From contig PJRA01000549.1 in NCBI GenBank assembly GCA_016987375.1, positions 1,263,517-1,327,516 of the forward strand: a DNA stretch of 64,000 nucleotides. The letters are read 5' to 3'. Below, piece by piece: positions 45,928 to 63,639 of the stretch. The DNA is from Brachionus koreanus. Lineage: Eukaryota > Rotifera > Eurotatoria > Ploima > Brachionidae. The stretch's first letter is position 1. Every line of letters begins with the position of its first letter. The notes under the pieces were generated by a model, which worked only from the letters and a program-made list of their open reading frames with translations, made no database searches and was not told the DNA's origin. A program made the position numbers and the translations under genes.

Positions 45928-46671
45928 TTTTTGAGAATTTTTGAAAGTTTAAGATTAACAACTTTATTATTAAAATTCAAAGTGTATGCAAATATTTTTT
46001 TTGCTAATTAAATTGCGCAATGCGATGCAAAGAGAGAAAATAAGCAAAACATTTCTGAGCATCCAAATGGTTTTTATGCAAGAAAAAATATTTTTGTTGT
46101 CTTAAAAACGTGAATTTTTTAAATAAAAAAATTTACCCTTACAGTACATTCTATTGATTTATTAGATGAAAAATGTCTGGATAATTATCAAAATTTTAAT
46201 AAAACAACTTTTAATTTAAGACATAAAATTTAATTTTATTGTTAGAATTAAAAGCGATAAATTTTTTTTTTTTAATAAAAAAAATTCATTTTTTGAAAAT
46301 TAATAAAATCTTTAAGTTTGTTTAAAATTAATTTTATTTGAAAAAAATTAAATTTTAGACTCATTTTAAAGATAATGGTAGCCAAAAACAAATATATTTG
46401 CTTTGAATATTTCAAATTTTAACTTAAGTTTAAATTTACTATTCGAAAATTAAATTTTTTTTTTATAATAGACACCAACCATTTAATTTGTCTTCGCAAT
46501 CTAAACTAAATTGAAAAAATCTCAAGACTCATTAAATGCTTCAGGTGCCCATAATTTGAACGCACGTTGAATTTCATTGAAAAATGCTTAACTTATGCTA
46601 AAAAAAATTTATTTGAAAGAAACGTACTTAACTCCTCGTGTTAGAAAAAAAATTTAAAATATCAAACTAAA
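45928..46671. promoter_or_regulatory. Shared upstream region of HBS1L and DDX21
   Basis: The two genes are transcribed away from each other with 744 bases between start codons. Any promoters must lie here. The part next to HBS1L (about 45990-46060) is less AT-rich (attgcgcaatgcgatgcaaa). No TATA or other motif is clear; the call rests on gene layout only. Confidence 0.4.
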
Positions 46672-49600
46672 ATGGTAAAAATTGATAGGAATAAAAAAGA
46701 TTTTAAAAAATCAAAAGGCGTTAAGAACACAACAAATGATAAAAAACAAGATTCAATGGAAGATTCAGACTCAGAGGAAATAAAAATTCATGTGAAAAAA
46801 AACGGCTTGGCTACAAACGGAATTAAATCGTCAAATACTAAAGAAGACGATGAGCATGCATCTAAGCAAAAAGAGTTAGCTGGTGATGTCAAGTCCAAAG
46901 AAGCCCAGGAAAGTGGTGACTTTAACAATTTCAATCTGCCTGAACAAATAGTCAAAAAACTAAAAAGCAAAGGTATTAATTATTTGTATCCCATACAAGT
47001 AGCTACCTTGAAGCATATCAGAGCCGGTCACGATGTGATAGCTCAAGCTAGAACTGGTACTGGAAAGACAATGGCTTTTGGAATTCCGATTGTAGAAAAA
47101 CTCGAAAATAACAAAAAACCCGGTGAATTATCCAAATCACCAAATTGCTTAGTTTTGGAACCTACTAGAGAATTGGCTAAGCAAGTTGGAGATGATTTCA
47201 CGTCAATTTCGACTTATATTCGAACCTGCTGTGTCTATGGTGGTGTAGCTTATGGAAGACAACAAAGTGATTTGAATAAAGGAGTTGATGTTTTAGCAGG
47301 AACTCCGGGAAGAATTTTGGATTTTATCAACTCTGGCAGTATAGATTTAGGAAAAGTAGATCATGTAATATTGGACGAAGTTGACAGAATGCTAGACATG
47401 GGTTTTCAGGATTCTGTTGAAGAAATTCTCAAGAATGTTTATACAGAATCAAGAGAAAATAAGGCTCAGACTTTATTTTTCTCTGCTACATGCCCTCCTT
47501 GGGTTAAAAAGACTGCTCAAAAGTACATGGATGATGAATACAAATTTATAGATTTAATTGGTGATTCTCGTTTGAAAGTGGCCACTACTGTAGAACATTT
47601 GGCTATCCAATGCAGTTATCAAGACAGAGCTTCGACAATCGGCTCTGTTTTGCAGGTTTATAGTGGGAAGCATGGAAGAGCAATGATATTCTGTCAAACA
47701 AAAAAAGATGCTGATGAACTTGCATGCAGTAGCGATATAAAACAGGAGTCACATGTATTGCATGGTGATGTTCCCCAAGATAAACGAGAGCTTGTTTTGA
47801 AAAAATTCAGAGATGGTAAATATAAAGTTCTCATTACTACGGATGTAGCTGCCCGAGGTTTAGACATACCCGAAGTTGATTTAGTCATTTGTTGTTCGCC
47901 ACCCAAAGACTACGAATCTTATGTACATAGATCTGGACGTACTGGTCGTGCCGGTAGAACTGGTGTTTGTGTTTGTTTTTATAAACATAATGAATTGAAT
48001 GCACTATTGGCTCTTGAGAGAAATACCGTAAGTCAATTTTTTTTTTGGTGTTTACTTTTCTTTCAACAATTATTAAATATCTAAACCTTTAGGTGCTTTT
48101 ATTTATTTTAGCATTTTATTAATTGGAAATGATTAAAGTCTAAAAAAATTAGTCATAGATAGGAAAATTTTAAAAGCTTTTAAATATTTTTTTAATCAGA
48201 TTTGTTAAGAATTCGTTGGTCTTAGAAAAATTTTAGTTTATTTTTTATTGAAGCTAAATCGACTTCTAATTTTTAAATATTTTTTCATGTTAGCTAATAA
48301 ACTAGTGTAATAATTGTTAATCTTTTTGTATAATAATTTAAAATAATCGATTTCTATCACTTATCGCAATTCTTTAAGCTTCTGATATGCTTTAACTCTA
48401 TGTTTTTCTTTTATCTCTAAGATAAAACAAGAAAAAAAAATTACTACAACAATGAATAATAATAATGGCTAGTGTCCAAAAATGGTTACCCAAAATTTAA
48501 TAGGAAAAAATTTTTTCATCTTATAAAGATATAGATAATAAAAGTTTAATAATTTTTACCACTTAAATCACTGATAAATATACTAAGATTCAATAAAAGA
48601 CTTAGAAATTTTGAATCAAAATTTTTGAGCTCTTTTCAAAGTATGCTTTCTTTCTTATAATAATTTATTTATTCGCAGTAAAAATAATTTGAGGTGATCC
48701 TCGGGTAGCACAAAATGGAACTAAGTCCAAAAGCTTTTTTGATCTTGACTCTAATAAAGTCTCTTGTTTTTAAGCATTTATATATACGAGATTTTTGGGG
48801 TTTCTTTTAATAAGATTTTACTAAATCTACTATTAAAAAAATGAAAAACATTCAAAATCAAAAAGCCTCAGCTAAAATTTAATATTTGTTACATTTAGAA
48901 GATCAGGTTCATTTAGTTCCTTTATATTCTGTTGCTTTTCTAAATGGCTGTTTACAATCTTTTGTATTTTTTTCCGACTAAATTCCCCCAGGATATAGCT
49001 TTTCTTTTTCAATGAATCCCTCAATATTTGTAGAGATTTTAGATACCATAATTGTTGCATTTAAATCTAAATATAAAAAATAATTACATGGATTAAATGA
49101 ATGAGAATTTTCAAACAATGAAAAGTTTTATTTTTGTGACAAAATATCTCCGATAGATAGATAGACATTTCTTGATAATTTATATAGATTTCTAATTAAG
49201 TTAGGTATTTCAGTTAACCTGTGTTAAGCATCTTCTAATATTTTTATGTCTTAAAAAAAAATATAATGATCATACAGGTATAGCAAATTCAAGGTTTAAT
49301 CTATATAACAAGTATAAAGTCTTTTCCATATATCTGCTTCTCGTGTTTTAAAAGTTTTCTTCAAGCATTATATCGCTTTTATTAGCAACTTTTATCTTCA
49401 AATTACAGGTTATTTCTAACAAGGATTCCTAAATTGTTTTCTATATTTGTTTTAATCAACTCGATTTTTCAGCTCTATCATTTAAACAATATATGTATTC
49501 GCTATTGTTCTTTCCAATATGCAATACTTTACATTTGCTAAAATTTAATTTAATTAACTATTTATTTAGTTATTCCTAAAATCTTCTTGTAGTGGTTTTG

Positions 49601-51135
49601 CTTCTAATTTTTGTGTTACTGCATCAAATATTTATGTATAATCTGCATATTTTTCACATTCGTTTGACAAAATTAAATCATTAATAAATATACTAAATAA
49701 GCTTAGTGCTAAATCAGGACCTTGTGTTATACCACAAGTAACATCAGCCAAATCTGAAACGTAGTTTCCCAACACAGCTATTTGCTTTCTATTTACTAAG
49801 AATGACTTAATCGATCTTAATGTCAAACCAGTCAAAAAATAATCGATCTAGTTTTCGAATCTTGATTATCGCTGAGGACAAGATGGGCTTAGGTTATGAG
49901 TTATTTATGAGTGTAGTACATGAAAAAAAATATTATTAAGATAAGCTCATTATTTTTGAAAATAAGAAAAAACTTCATAAAAACTGCTTAACTAACATCA
50001 TTTTTTAGTTTATAAGATTACAACTTTTTTCCTTTTGAAATTTCAGGCAACCATTTTTGACTCAAATTTTGATCAAATTAATAATCTAAAATATTTAATA
50101 AGCATTCAAGAAAGGGATTTTTTGTTGGGTATTTTTTAAAATTAATTAACAAGCAGAACATAATTTTTTTGCTTTAAAATGAATTTTTTTTTTCTAAATA
50201 TTTAAAAAACTTTAAAAAAATTAAAGTCAGTTTGAAAAACCACAGTTGCTATTTTAAAAAAACCTTATATACTTAAACTTTAAAAATCAAATCATTTAAC
50301 TTTTTTAATTTAAGGGAACAAAATTCAAACGAGTTGGAGCACCATCGTCAGCCGATATCGTAGAAGCATCTACAACTGATGCAGTAAGGTAAATTTAAAA
50401 AAATAATTCCAAAAATTGTATATTTTAAAAAAATATTAAATTAGATCACTTGACACAGTTACCGTTGAAATGATAGAAAAATTTCGTTCAGGTGCTGAAG
50501 AAGTTCTAAAAACCAAGGATGCAGTGACTGCTTTAGCTGCAGCTCTTGCAGTTATTTCAGGCTGTACCAAAGTAACACAGCGATCACTGCTTACAAGCAA
50601 AGAAGTTAGTTTAATTAAAAATTCATTTAAGTTGTACTCAGTTAATATTTTTTTCTTATAGAATTATACTACTTATATAATTAGTAAAACAGACGAAGAA
50701 ATCCGCGGTAAATCATTTGCCTATGCCATATTGAAAAAAATAATCGGTGAAGAAAATGGTGAATCTGCAATATCAAAAGTTGTTTTTACTAAGGACAAAA
50801 TGGGTTTAGTTTTTGATGTATCTAGTGAATTCGATGACTTGATTCAAGAAAAATGGTTCAATACTAAAACACTTGAGCTAAAACCGATTTCTGAATTGCC
50901 TGAAATTGAAGAAGAAGTGAGACAAGGTGGTGGAGGCTTTGGCGGTTTTAGAGATCGCCGAGGCGGTGATAGAGGCTCACGTGGAGGAGGATTTAGATCA
51001 AATGGGAGAAATGGGCGAGGGGGCAAATTTGAACGCTCAAACCGTTTTGGCGGCAACAATAATACCGAGTCGAATAAAAGAAAATTCGACAATGTAGCCG
51101 CTACACAAAATAAACGCATTAAATTTGATGAATAA
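46672..51135 (+). CDS. DDX21: Nucleolar DEAD-box RNA helicase DDX21/Gu
   Basis: Four exons, 46672-48027, 50315-50388, 50445-50604 and 50662-51135, give 687 residues. The N-terminal 90 residues are Lys/Glu/Ser-rich. Helicase motifs: Q motif near YLYPIQ, ARTGTGKT (126-133), PTRELAKQ, GTPGRILDF, LDEVDRMLDMGF (DEVD in place of DEAD, as in DDX21), FFSATCPPW, TTDVAARGLDIPEVD and HRSGRTGRAG. Exons 2-4 hold the GUCT domain that marks the DDX21/DDX50 group: GTKFKRVGAPSSADIVEAST, then ALAAALAVISGCTKVTQRSL. The tail from about residue 610 is rich in RGG (GGFGGFRDRRGGDRGSRGGG) and ends in a basic segment. The family unwinds RNA in the nucleolus and acts in rRNA transcription and processing. Intron 1 is 2.3 kb and carries an antisense LINE remnant. 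Start: the first ATG of the open frame, after AAACTAAA. Confidence 0.95.
49250..49860 (-). mobile_element. LINE reverse transcriptase remnant in DDX21 intron 1
   Basis: The - strand reads LRSIKSFLVNRKQIAVLGNY, CGITQGPDLALSLFSIFIND (family: GVPQGSVLGPLLFLIFINDL), EKYADYT (a mutated YADDT), then after shifts SKCKVLHIGKNNSEYIYCLN, LKIKVANKSDIMLE and RLNLEFAI. Order and spacing are those of a jockey/CR1-like reverse transcriptase. Bases 48872-49060 (also open on -) may belong to the same copy. Antisense to the host gene. Confidence 0.8.
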
Positions 51136-51385
51136 ATAAAATTTAAAAAAAAATTATTATTAAATTTAAATTTTCTCAATCCTGAAAAAAGCTCTGTTAC
51201 TTAGAAACACAAGTTGAATTCAAGAGAGCAAGTGAAAGAAATAAAAGCTTATAAACATTGAATATTAGCTAAACGATAAAACTCTCGGTTTTTATTTCAA
51301 GTAGTTAATTTCTAAGACATTTATTTAGTTTATTTTAGAACTTTTTTCTTATTTCTTATCGGCCTTCAGGCTAAACATTTTTAGA

Positions 51386-54300
51386 ATGTCAACTTATGAA
51401 AAAAAATCCTTGCTCGACAATCGTTATCAACTATTGGCAACATCTAGTATTTACACATACGAGGACGAAAATCTAACATCGTATGCCGACTTTTTAAGGT
51501 AAACTAAAATATTTCCTATCCAAGGCTTTTTAATAAGAAAATTTAGAAAAAAATCAGATAAAATAAACCAAATTTTTTTACATTGTTTTAATGAAAAAAT
51601 GTTCAAAAAAAATTTTAGTCTAAATCCAGTAGAAACAGAGCTAGCCTAATTTATTTTTGAGGGTGATTAAAAACTATTGTGAATGAAGAAAAAAAACTCA
51701 ACTAAGTCAAGATGCAAGTTGAATTGAAACAGTCGAAAAAACCTCTCTAAATTTGAAAAATTTAAAGTTCTTATTTTATGATATTTAAAGCATTAAAAAT
51801 TATTTTGCTTTTAATGTTCAAACGGCAAAAATTCAGAAAATACTTTTTGAAATTATTTTTTTCTAAGGCTAAAATCTATTTTTCAAAATAATTTGAACCA
51901 AATTAATAAATTATAATTTAATTTAAAATTTAAGTGTAAATTTTTTATTTATGGATCATACTAGAAGCCATCCTTTACTAAATTGTCTAATTTATGATGT
52001 ACTTTTACAATTAAAATGAGATTTTATAATCAAAATATCTTTAATCAAAGCCTAAAAATTAAATATTTAATAAAGAATTTAAATTTTGTTTGGAATTTAT
52101 TTAAATCTGCTATCTGAATTTTTAGTTTTTTGCATTACACTTAAACCTCATTTTTAGATTAGTTGTTAGACTATAAAATCAAATATTATGTTGATTTTCA
52201 TTTAAGATGATTTACATAGTAGGCGATGTTCAAACTTATTTGACTCTTAAAACCGAAAAATTAAACTAGTTTAAAATTTTTTTTTCAAAAGCTTAAATTT
52301 AAATATTTTTCAATTGATTTTTTTAATTATTTATAAAAAAAATTTAACAAATAATTTCCTTTTTAGTATATTAGAATATATTTCCAATAGAAAAACTAAC
52401 GTACTATCTGAATTTCAAAAACCGAATAAAAATTATTGGTCTGCATACTTAAAAACACAAAAAACAAGTTGTTGTTTTTTCGGGGGTAAAAGTAAAACAT
52501 AAAAAAAAGTATCTTGAATTCAAGCCGTAATAGCTCATGTTCAAATATACATATTCTAATATTATTGTATCACTTCTGATAGGGAATATTCTCTTCTTCA
52601 ACATAATGGCTTATTTGAGATACATATCCTTATTTTCTCAAAATCTTGTTAAAATAAGATAAAATAATAATTTTTTCTATATTACGATATAAAACTGTAC
52701 AATTTTGGGATTATTAATTTTTTTTTTGTATCTTCTGCGCGGATTTAAAGGGCTGCGGTCAAAAATTTTTATTTTACTCCCCCAAAAAAACACATTTGTT
52801 TTAGTTTTTAAGTATGAAATTCAGATGGTGCGGTTGTTTTACTATGCGCGAACCTTCCTGTACTTTTTTTTTACTAAAATATATCAATTTGAAAGCAATC
52901 TATGCGTTTTTTTTAAATAAAAGCTGATATTTAAGGCTAAAAATTTACTTTTATTAGATTGTTATTTTTTTGGCTCATTGAAATTTAATTTTTTTAAATG
53001 CTAATTTAACAAATTATCTTAAGAAAATTTGGTCGATATATTAGCAAAGATGGTTATATTGACTCTAGTCAAACAATACATAGGGCAAATCTCAAACAAA
53101 AATATCTAGAAAAAAGGCGTTCTTCAAGCGAAAATGGCATTGGAACACAAAATAGAAACAATATTCGTATCGAATTGAATTCGGTCGATTTAGCGAGCCA
53201 AGAAGTCGAGAGAAGGAAAAAAAATGAGAAGCACTTAAAGGTTATTGAAGATCAAATGATTCAAAGCAAACAAGAAGAACGAGCATTTAAGCGCGAAGAA
53301 GGTGACGTCAAAAAAGAACAGCGTCAAATTCGACAATCAGTTAGGGAATTTGACGGACGTAATCATCATAGTGATAAAATCTTTTTTTCTTTTTATTTTT
53401 TTTTTAAGTAATTAGCAAAAAGAGGCTCGATGCCGACAAAAGTTTGGCAAAAAATTTGGAAGAAAGAAAAGTCCTGGAGATTGAAAACGCACATAAAAAA
53501 GAAAAAGTAAGTAAAAGTGTATATAAGCCGAAATAGCTCAGTTGGGAGAGCGTTAGACTGAAGATCTAAAGGTCCTTGGTTCGATCCCGAGTTTCGGCAT
53601 TTTTTTTCCAATTGCTAAGAAATTAATTTTATTAGAAAACAAAAGAACGAACTGAGCAAAAAATTGACCAAATGATGCAATCCAAAGACAAGGGCCGCAA
53701 AACGCTGCTTGTTTGCAATGATTTATCCAGGCAGTACAGACTTAAAATGAACGAATTGGACATAAAAAAAAACGAGCTTAACACTCTCCACAACGATTTT
53801 GAGCATAAAATACGTCGTAAAGAGGAAGAAGAGGCCAGAATTAAGAAAGAAGTCGCTGAAATTGCTCTAGCTCTTAATATGGAAACAATAAAAGCTAAAA
53901 ATGACTTGTTTGATTTTAGAAAAATGGTCGATAGGAACCGAGAAAAACAAATAAAGTCTGATTTGAATAGTGAAAAAGAGCTTGAGGATAATATTGCAAA
54001 GACGAGCAATTATATAAAAAATTATGATATGACTCGCAGAAGATTATCTGCTGAGAACGATCTGGAAAAAGCCCAATGGTCGCTTAGACAACGTGAAGCT
54101 AATAGGAGAATTGTTGATGCTAGAAATAAACTTGAAAATATTTACCAAAAACAAAGAAATTTAAATGAAGTTGCCATGATTGCCGAACAAGATAGACGTG
54201 CTAATGAAATCGAAAAAAAAATAGAAGTATTTTTAAATAATTATTTTATTAGGGTTTTAATCTCATTTTTGATTAGGATATTACTAATAGAAGACAAAGC

Positions 54301-54864
54301 TTGCACACTCGAGCACTGAATGAAAAGATACAAAAAACTGAAGAACATGAAACTTTGTTTAGAAACAAAGCGGCTCACAAATTGACCGAGTTACAGGCTA
54401 AAGACCATGAAGACCATCTTAAGCATTTTCAAAAGTTGGTTCAAAAGGACGATGAAATTGAGCAAGATTTGTACAAATCAGTAAAAGAAGCAGAATTTAT
54501 GAGAAGAAAAAAAGATATGGAATTAAAAAAACTTCAAGATCAATTGATTGAAATGAAGAAACAAAACGCTGCTCAGATTAAAGATTTAATTGCCAAGTCC
54601 TACAGTGAAGAACAGGAATTTGAACAAAAGATTCTCAAAGAAAAATCAAAATTGGATAAAGTAAATTAATTTAATTTAGCCCGATTGGTTTCTTAAATAA
54701 ATTAATTTTAGTATAGTGCAGATAGAGAGGAAACATATGGAAAATTATTATCTCATAGAGAACGAGTAAAAGAGGACAAGTTTTTACTTGATAGCCATGA
54801 AAAAGAACATAATCGCCTTCTAAGACTTGTTGAAAAAAACAAAATACCTTTGCAATCAGCATAA
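51386..54864 (+). CDS. Long coiled-coil protein, function not recognised
   Basis: Six exons, 51386-51498, 53024-53358, 53409-53506, 53636-54226, 54277-54660 and 54712-54864, give 557 residues. Residues 1-60 are of mixed composition (SSIYTYEDENLTSYADFLRK). From about residue 105 to the end it is almost pure charged alpha-helix, with Lys/Glu/Gln/Arg heptads and few prolines. This composition is common in ciliary and axonemal inner-lumen proteins and in trichohyalin-like proteins. I could not match it to a named family, so a ciliary role is only a guess. The gene starts 250 bases after DDX21 on the same strand, and its ATG follows CATTTTTAG-A, a strong splice-acceptor sequence. A tRNA-Phe gene lies in intron 3. 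All joints agree in phase; the third exon (53409-53506) was set by phase, using the AAG acceptor at 53408. Confidence 0.8.
52367..52502 (+). CDS. Possible alternative last exon of the coiled-coil gene
   Basis: Inside the 1.5-kb first intron, CCTTTTTAG is followed by 45 codons in the phase left by exon 1, ending in TAA. Joined to exon 1 it gives an 82-residue protein with the C-terminal segment NYWSAYLKTQKTSCCFFGGK and SKT. Codon use is less AT-biased than the intron around it. The paired cysteines next to basic residues could be lipidated, which is speculation. It could instead be a chance frame or a separate small gene. Confidence 0.35.
53527..53599 (+). tRNA. trnF-GAA: tRNA-Phe (anticodon GAA), inside an intron
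   Basis: 73 bases with a complete cloverleaf: acceptor stem GCCGAAA/TTTCGGC (7 of 7 pairs), D stem GCTC/GAGC, anticodon stem TTAGA/TCTAA with loop CTGAAGA (anticodon GAA), variable loop AGGTC, T stem CTTGG/CCGAG with one G-T pair and loop TTCGATC. Position 73 is A. The internal promoter boxes are intact (TAGCTCAGTTGGG and GGTTCGATCC). No tRNA intron. A run of eight T follows at once. It lies on the same strand as, and wholly inside, the 129-base intron 53507-53635 of the coiled-coil gene. Confidence 0.97.
53600..53607 (+). terminator. Pol III terminator of tRNA-Phe
   Basis: Eight consecutive T directly after the discriminator base. It also lies in the intron, 28 bases before the next exon, and may serve as part of the pyrimidine tract. 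Confidence 0.8.
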
Positions 54865-55009
54865 TTTTTTTTGGAAGAGTTTAAATTTTTAATAAATAAT
54901 TTGTGTTCAAAATTTCTAAATAATTTTTGATGATTATAAAAATTCTGAATCGAATTAATTAAATTTTCATTTTTAAAGGTTAAAGATAGAGAATTATTAA
55001 TTTAAAGTT

Positions 55010-55090
55010 AACATAAAAATCTTCAACCTGATAGAAAATTTATGGTCATGTGTGGAACATAAAATGCTGAATTATATAAGATAACTTCAG
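55010..55090 (+). mobile_element. Tc1-like transposase scrap
   Basis: The + strand reads NLIENLWSCVEHKMLNYIR, which matches the DLNPIENLWxxxKxxV block containing the third catalytic acid region of Tc1 transposases. The flanks give only weak further matches. A decayed fragment. Confidence 0.6.
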
Positions 55091-55639
55091 TTGACCATCA
55101 TGATGAATGATTGAAATTTCCAGATTTTATTTTGACTTTTGATGAAAAGCCAAGTATAGACTCCAAACTCAACTCAAATGAGGTCTTTGAAGTGAAGTAT
55201 TAATTTTTTTAAATAGTTTTGAAAATACGATTTTTAAATGAGCACTTTAATAATTAGAAATAATCTAAGAAATAATTTTTTTTTTAATAATCAAAAGATG
55301 TTTTGATTATTGTGGTAGTCAAATAATTAGATAAAAAAAAACTTCCAATTTATATTTTCTTTGAAATTAATTTTTACCAATTAGCAATTTTGAACATCTG
55401 AAAAAGATACACCTCTTTGCCTTCTTAGTTGTAGATTGGTACGATACATATTTTTGAATCTATCAGCATAATTAAATTTTTCTCAGCTATAGCACCAGTC
55501 TCGTTGCTTTTCTCCTAAGTTTTTCCAAATCATCCATATCTTTAAATAGCAAACAAGTAATTTATATAAAAGTATAGTGTTGTGTATGTTTATTCAAACA
55601 ATTTAAACGATTAAATTCAGGAATTTGACTTGGATATGA

Positions 55640-56160
55640 ATTGAACACACAAGGACATCATGAGTAGACTAACTAAAGCTAGAAATGTTTATGCTAGATT
55701 CTAACCAATATGGATATCAACCAGCTACGCAAAGGAAACGAAGCTAAACAGTACAACAGTGTAGTTAAATCAACACTTATGTGTGAAAGCGGATATTTGG
55801 GGATGCCTGAGTCTCATACGAAAAAATTGAACATATTTTACACTGGATGCCTAAGGAAAATCCTTCGAATACACTGGCTTGATAAAGTTTCCAATGCGAA
55901 AATAGACAAAAAAACAAAATCCGAAATAAAATACTGCGGTGGCTTGGACATCTTATTAGAATGAAAAAAACAAGTAAATCTAAAAGAAACCTTCAATGTA
56001 CTCCTCAAGTACGACGTATGTTTGGACAACCAGCAGTAACATGAAGGTCATCAATCGCAAAAGAGATCACCGAAATGGGAATGAAATCTGGAGAAGCAAG
56101 AGTAAAGTGATGAACCTATGCTCTCCAAGGAGTGAATAAGGATATAAAAAAAATAGAGTA
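55640..56160 (+). mobile_element. LINE C-terminal remnant of a second type
   Basis: The + strand reads SRLTKARNVYARF, YNSVVKSTLMCESGYLGM, FYTGCLRKILRIHWLDKVSN, then after a shift KILRWLGHLIRMKK and a degenerate RRMFGQPAVT block. The pattern (A-W..I, L-YG-E-W, F...CLR-IL-I-W-D-I-N, R-LRW-GH--R, GRP--TW) is that of the region after the reverse transcriptase in R1/RTE/CR1-like LINEs that recur in invertebrate genomes. It is a different family from the QHGF copies. Confidence 0.75.
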
Positions 56161-56472
56161 AAATGAATGATTCCAAAATACAAGGTCTATTTTTCATTTA
56201 ATAAAATTTTAAATAATTTTATAATTTTATCATTATGAAAAGACTGATGAAAATATTTTAAGTGTTTTTTTTCAATTTTTTATTAAAAAATTTAATTAAA
56301 TAATGAAAGACCAAATCACATTCTATATGTATGAATAAAAAAAGACTAAACTGGAACAATATATTCAGTATTTATCTAATTTATTTGAGAATTGCTAGTT
56401 GATTTTATTTTGTAAGGATTACCAAATGATCGATTCTTAATCATACTTTTAATTAGTATCTAAATAAAAATA

Positions 56473-62223
<5,751 letters not shown>

Positions 62224-63300
62224 TTACGAAACAGTATTTATGCTATTTGTTTCGTCTGAGTCAATTAGTTTCCATAAACCATAAGTTTTACCAATAGTGT
62301 TCTGCCACAAACGTAATGTTCCATCTTCTGAGCCGCTTGCGTAAACTTCGCCATCAGGAGAAAATTGTATGCAATGAACTGGTCCAAAATGCCCTTTAAA
62401 TGATTCTAAAGCAAAATTAAATATTTTTTTTTTATTTTTTTTTAAAAAAATACCTATTTCTGCTCCAGTTTCTATACTATACTTGTACAGAGTGAAATTT
62501 TCACTTCCACAAACGAACAAGCTTTTATCGGGACTAATTGATACGGCGCTAATTACACTTGGAATTGAATAAGATTTAACTTTTTCCATTTTATTCAAAT
62601 CGTATAGTTCAACAGAATTTCCATGAGATAAAATCAACAATTGACCATCTCTGGATTGTTCGATGCTAGTTGGTATATCATCAAAAGTCAAAAGAGTAGT
62701 TTGACAATTAGAAACTGTGTCCCATACCCTTAGTGTTTTGTCATCAGAAATGCTAATTATTTTTTTACATCCGTCCACTAGAATGCACTTTTTGATATTT
62801 GAATTATGTCCTGTAAAAACTTTGGGCTCTGTTGCATAATTTTCCAAGTCAAATAATCTAAGATTTTTATCATTACAACCAGTAACAAGATAGTTGGTAT
62901 CTGAGGAAAAATCAACACTTTTGACAATATGCCGATGTGAAAACGAATGAATTTCAGTTCCAGATTTAGCATCCCATAATTTTCTTCAATAATTAGAGAT
63001 TAAATTAGGAAAATAAATAAAATAGGAAAATAAAATTAAAACATACGCAGTAAAATCTGCTGCTCCAGTGGCTGCACGAGTTGCATCTTTATTTATTGTT
63101 GCGCCCCAAACAGCGCCTTTGTGACCAACGAAGGTGCCAACCCAGTCTCCTGTGTCACCTTCTCTTAGCATCGGTAAACCATCTTTACATGCACTAATTA
63201 TAAAATAGCTGTGTGGAGTTATATCACTAAAGCGTAAATCAACCACAGGGCGCGTGTGACCACTACAAGTTATTGGAATTTGACGCAAATTTTTGGCCAT
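62224..63300 (-). CDS. STRAP: STRAP, WD40 protein of the SMN complex
   Basis: STRAP (UNRIP) is a WD40 propeller that works with the SMN-Gemin complex in snRNP assembly and also holds TGF-beta receptors with Smad7. Three exons, 63047-63300, 62454-62983 and 62224-62405 (phases 2 and 1), give 321 residues (human 350). Matching blocks: [130 protein letters not shown] and [14 protein letters not shown]. It ends 24 residues after the GKTYGLWK block, so the acidic human tail is largely missing. Introns are 63 and 48 bases. The start ATG is unambiguous. Confidence 0.96.
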
Positions 63301-63639
63301 TTTATTAGTTAATTGAAAATTAGAAAAAAAAAAATTGAAATTTCAACATTTTTTATAGACATGTCATAAATTAAGTCTTGATTATTTTTTTTAAAAACTA
63401 AAAATAATGACTGATTGCCCTTTTCAGGGTTGTGCCTCAGCCATTTTTAGTATTATAGATCAGAAGATCTATTCCGTCCTTGTCAAGGGGAGTGCTAACC
63501 GTCTCTCCTTTCAATAGACACAATTTTTTATAGAAAAAAATAACTTTTATATTAAATTTTGAAAAAATATTAGCATGTGGTAAAAAAATATAATCAAAAC
63601 TGACATCTTTTTAACGAAAATTGGATCTTATCTTAGGCG
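63301..63639. other. Upstream region of STRAP
   Basis: Contains the STRAP 5' UTR and promoter by position. A less AT-rich stretch at about 63417-63520 (tgtgcctcagccatttttag; ccgtccttgtcaaggggagt) stands out but was not identified; it may be the edge of the LINE copy that follows. Confidence 0.35.

Larger units (their letters stand above)
54865..56472. other. Spacer with transposon remnants between the coiled-coil and CAMKK genes
   Basis: The two genes converge here. Besides the Tc1 and LINE remnants listed separately, nothing was recognised. Confidence 0.5.

Noticed and set aside
48872..49060. Separate small gene on the - strand in DDX21 intron 1
   Set aside because: More likely the decayed end of the antisense LINE in the same intron; no promoter or splice evidence.
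53393..53611. Open frame antisense to the tRNA (SNQGPLDLQSNALPTEL)
   Set aside because: This is the translated reverse complement of tRNA-Phe, a well-known false protein.
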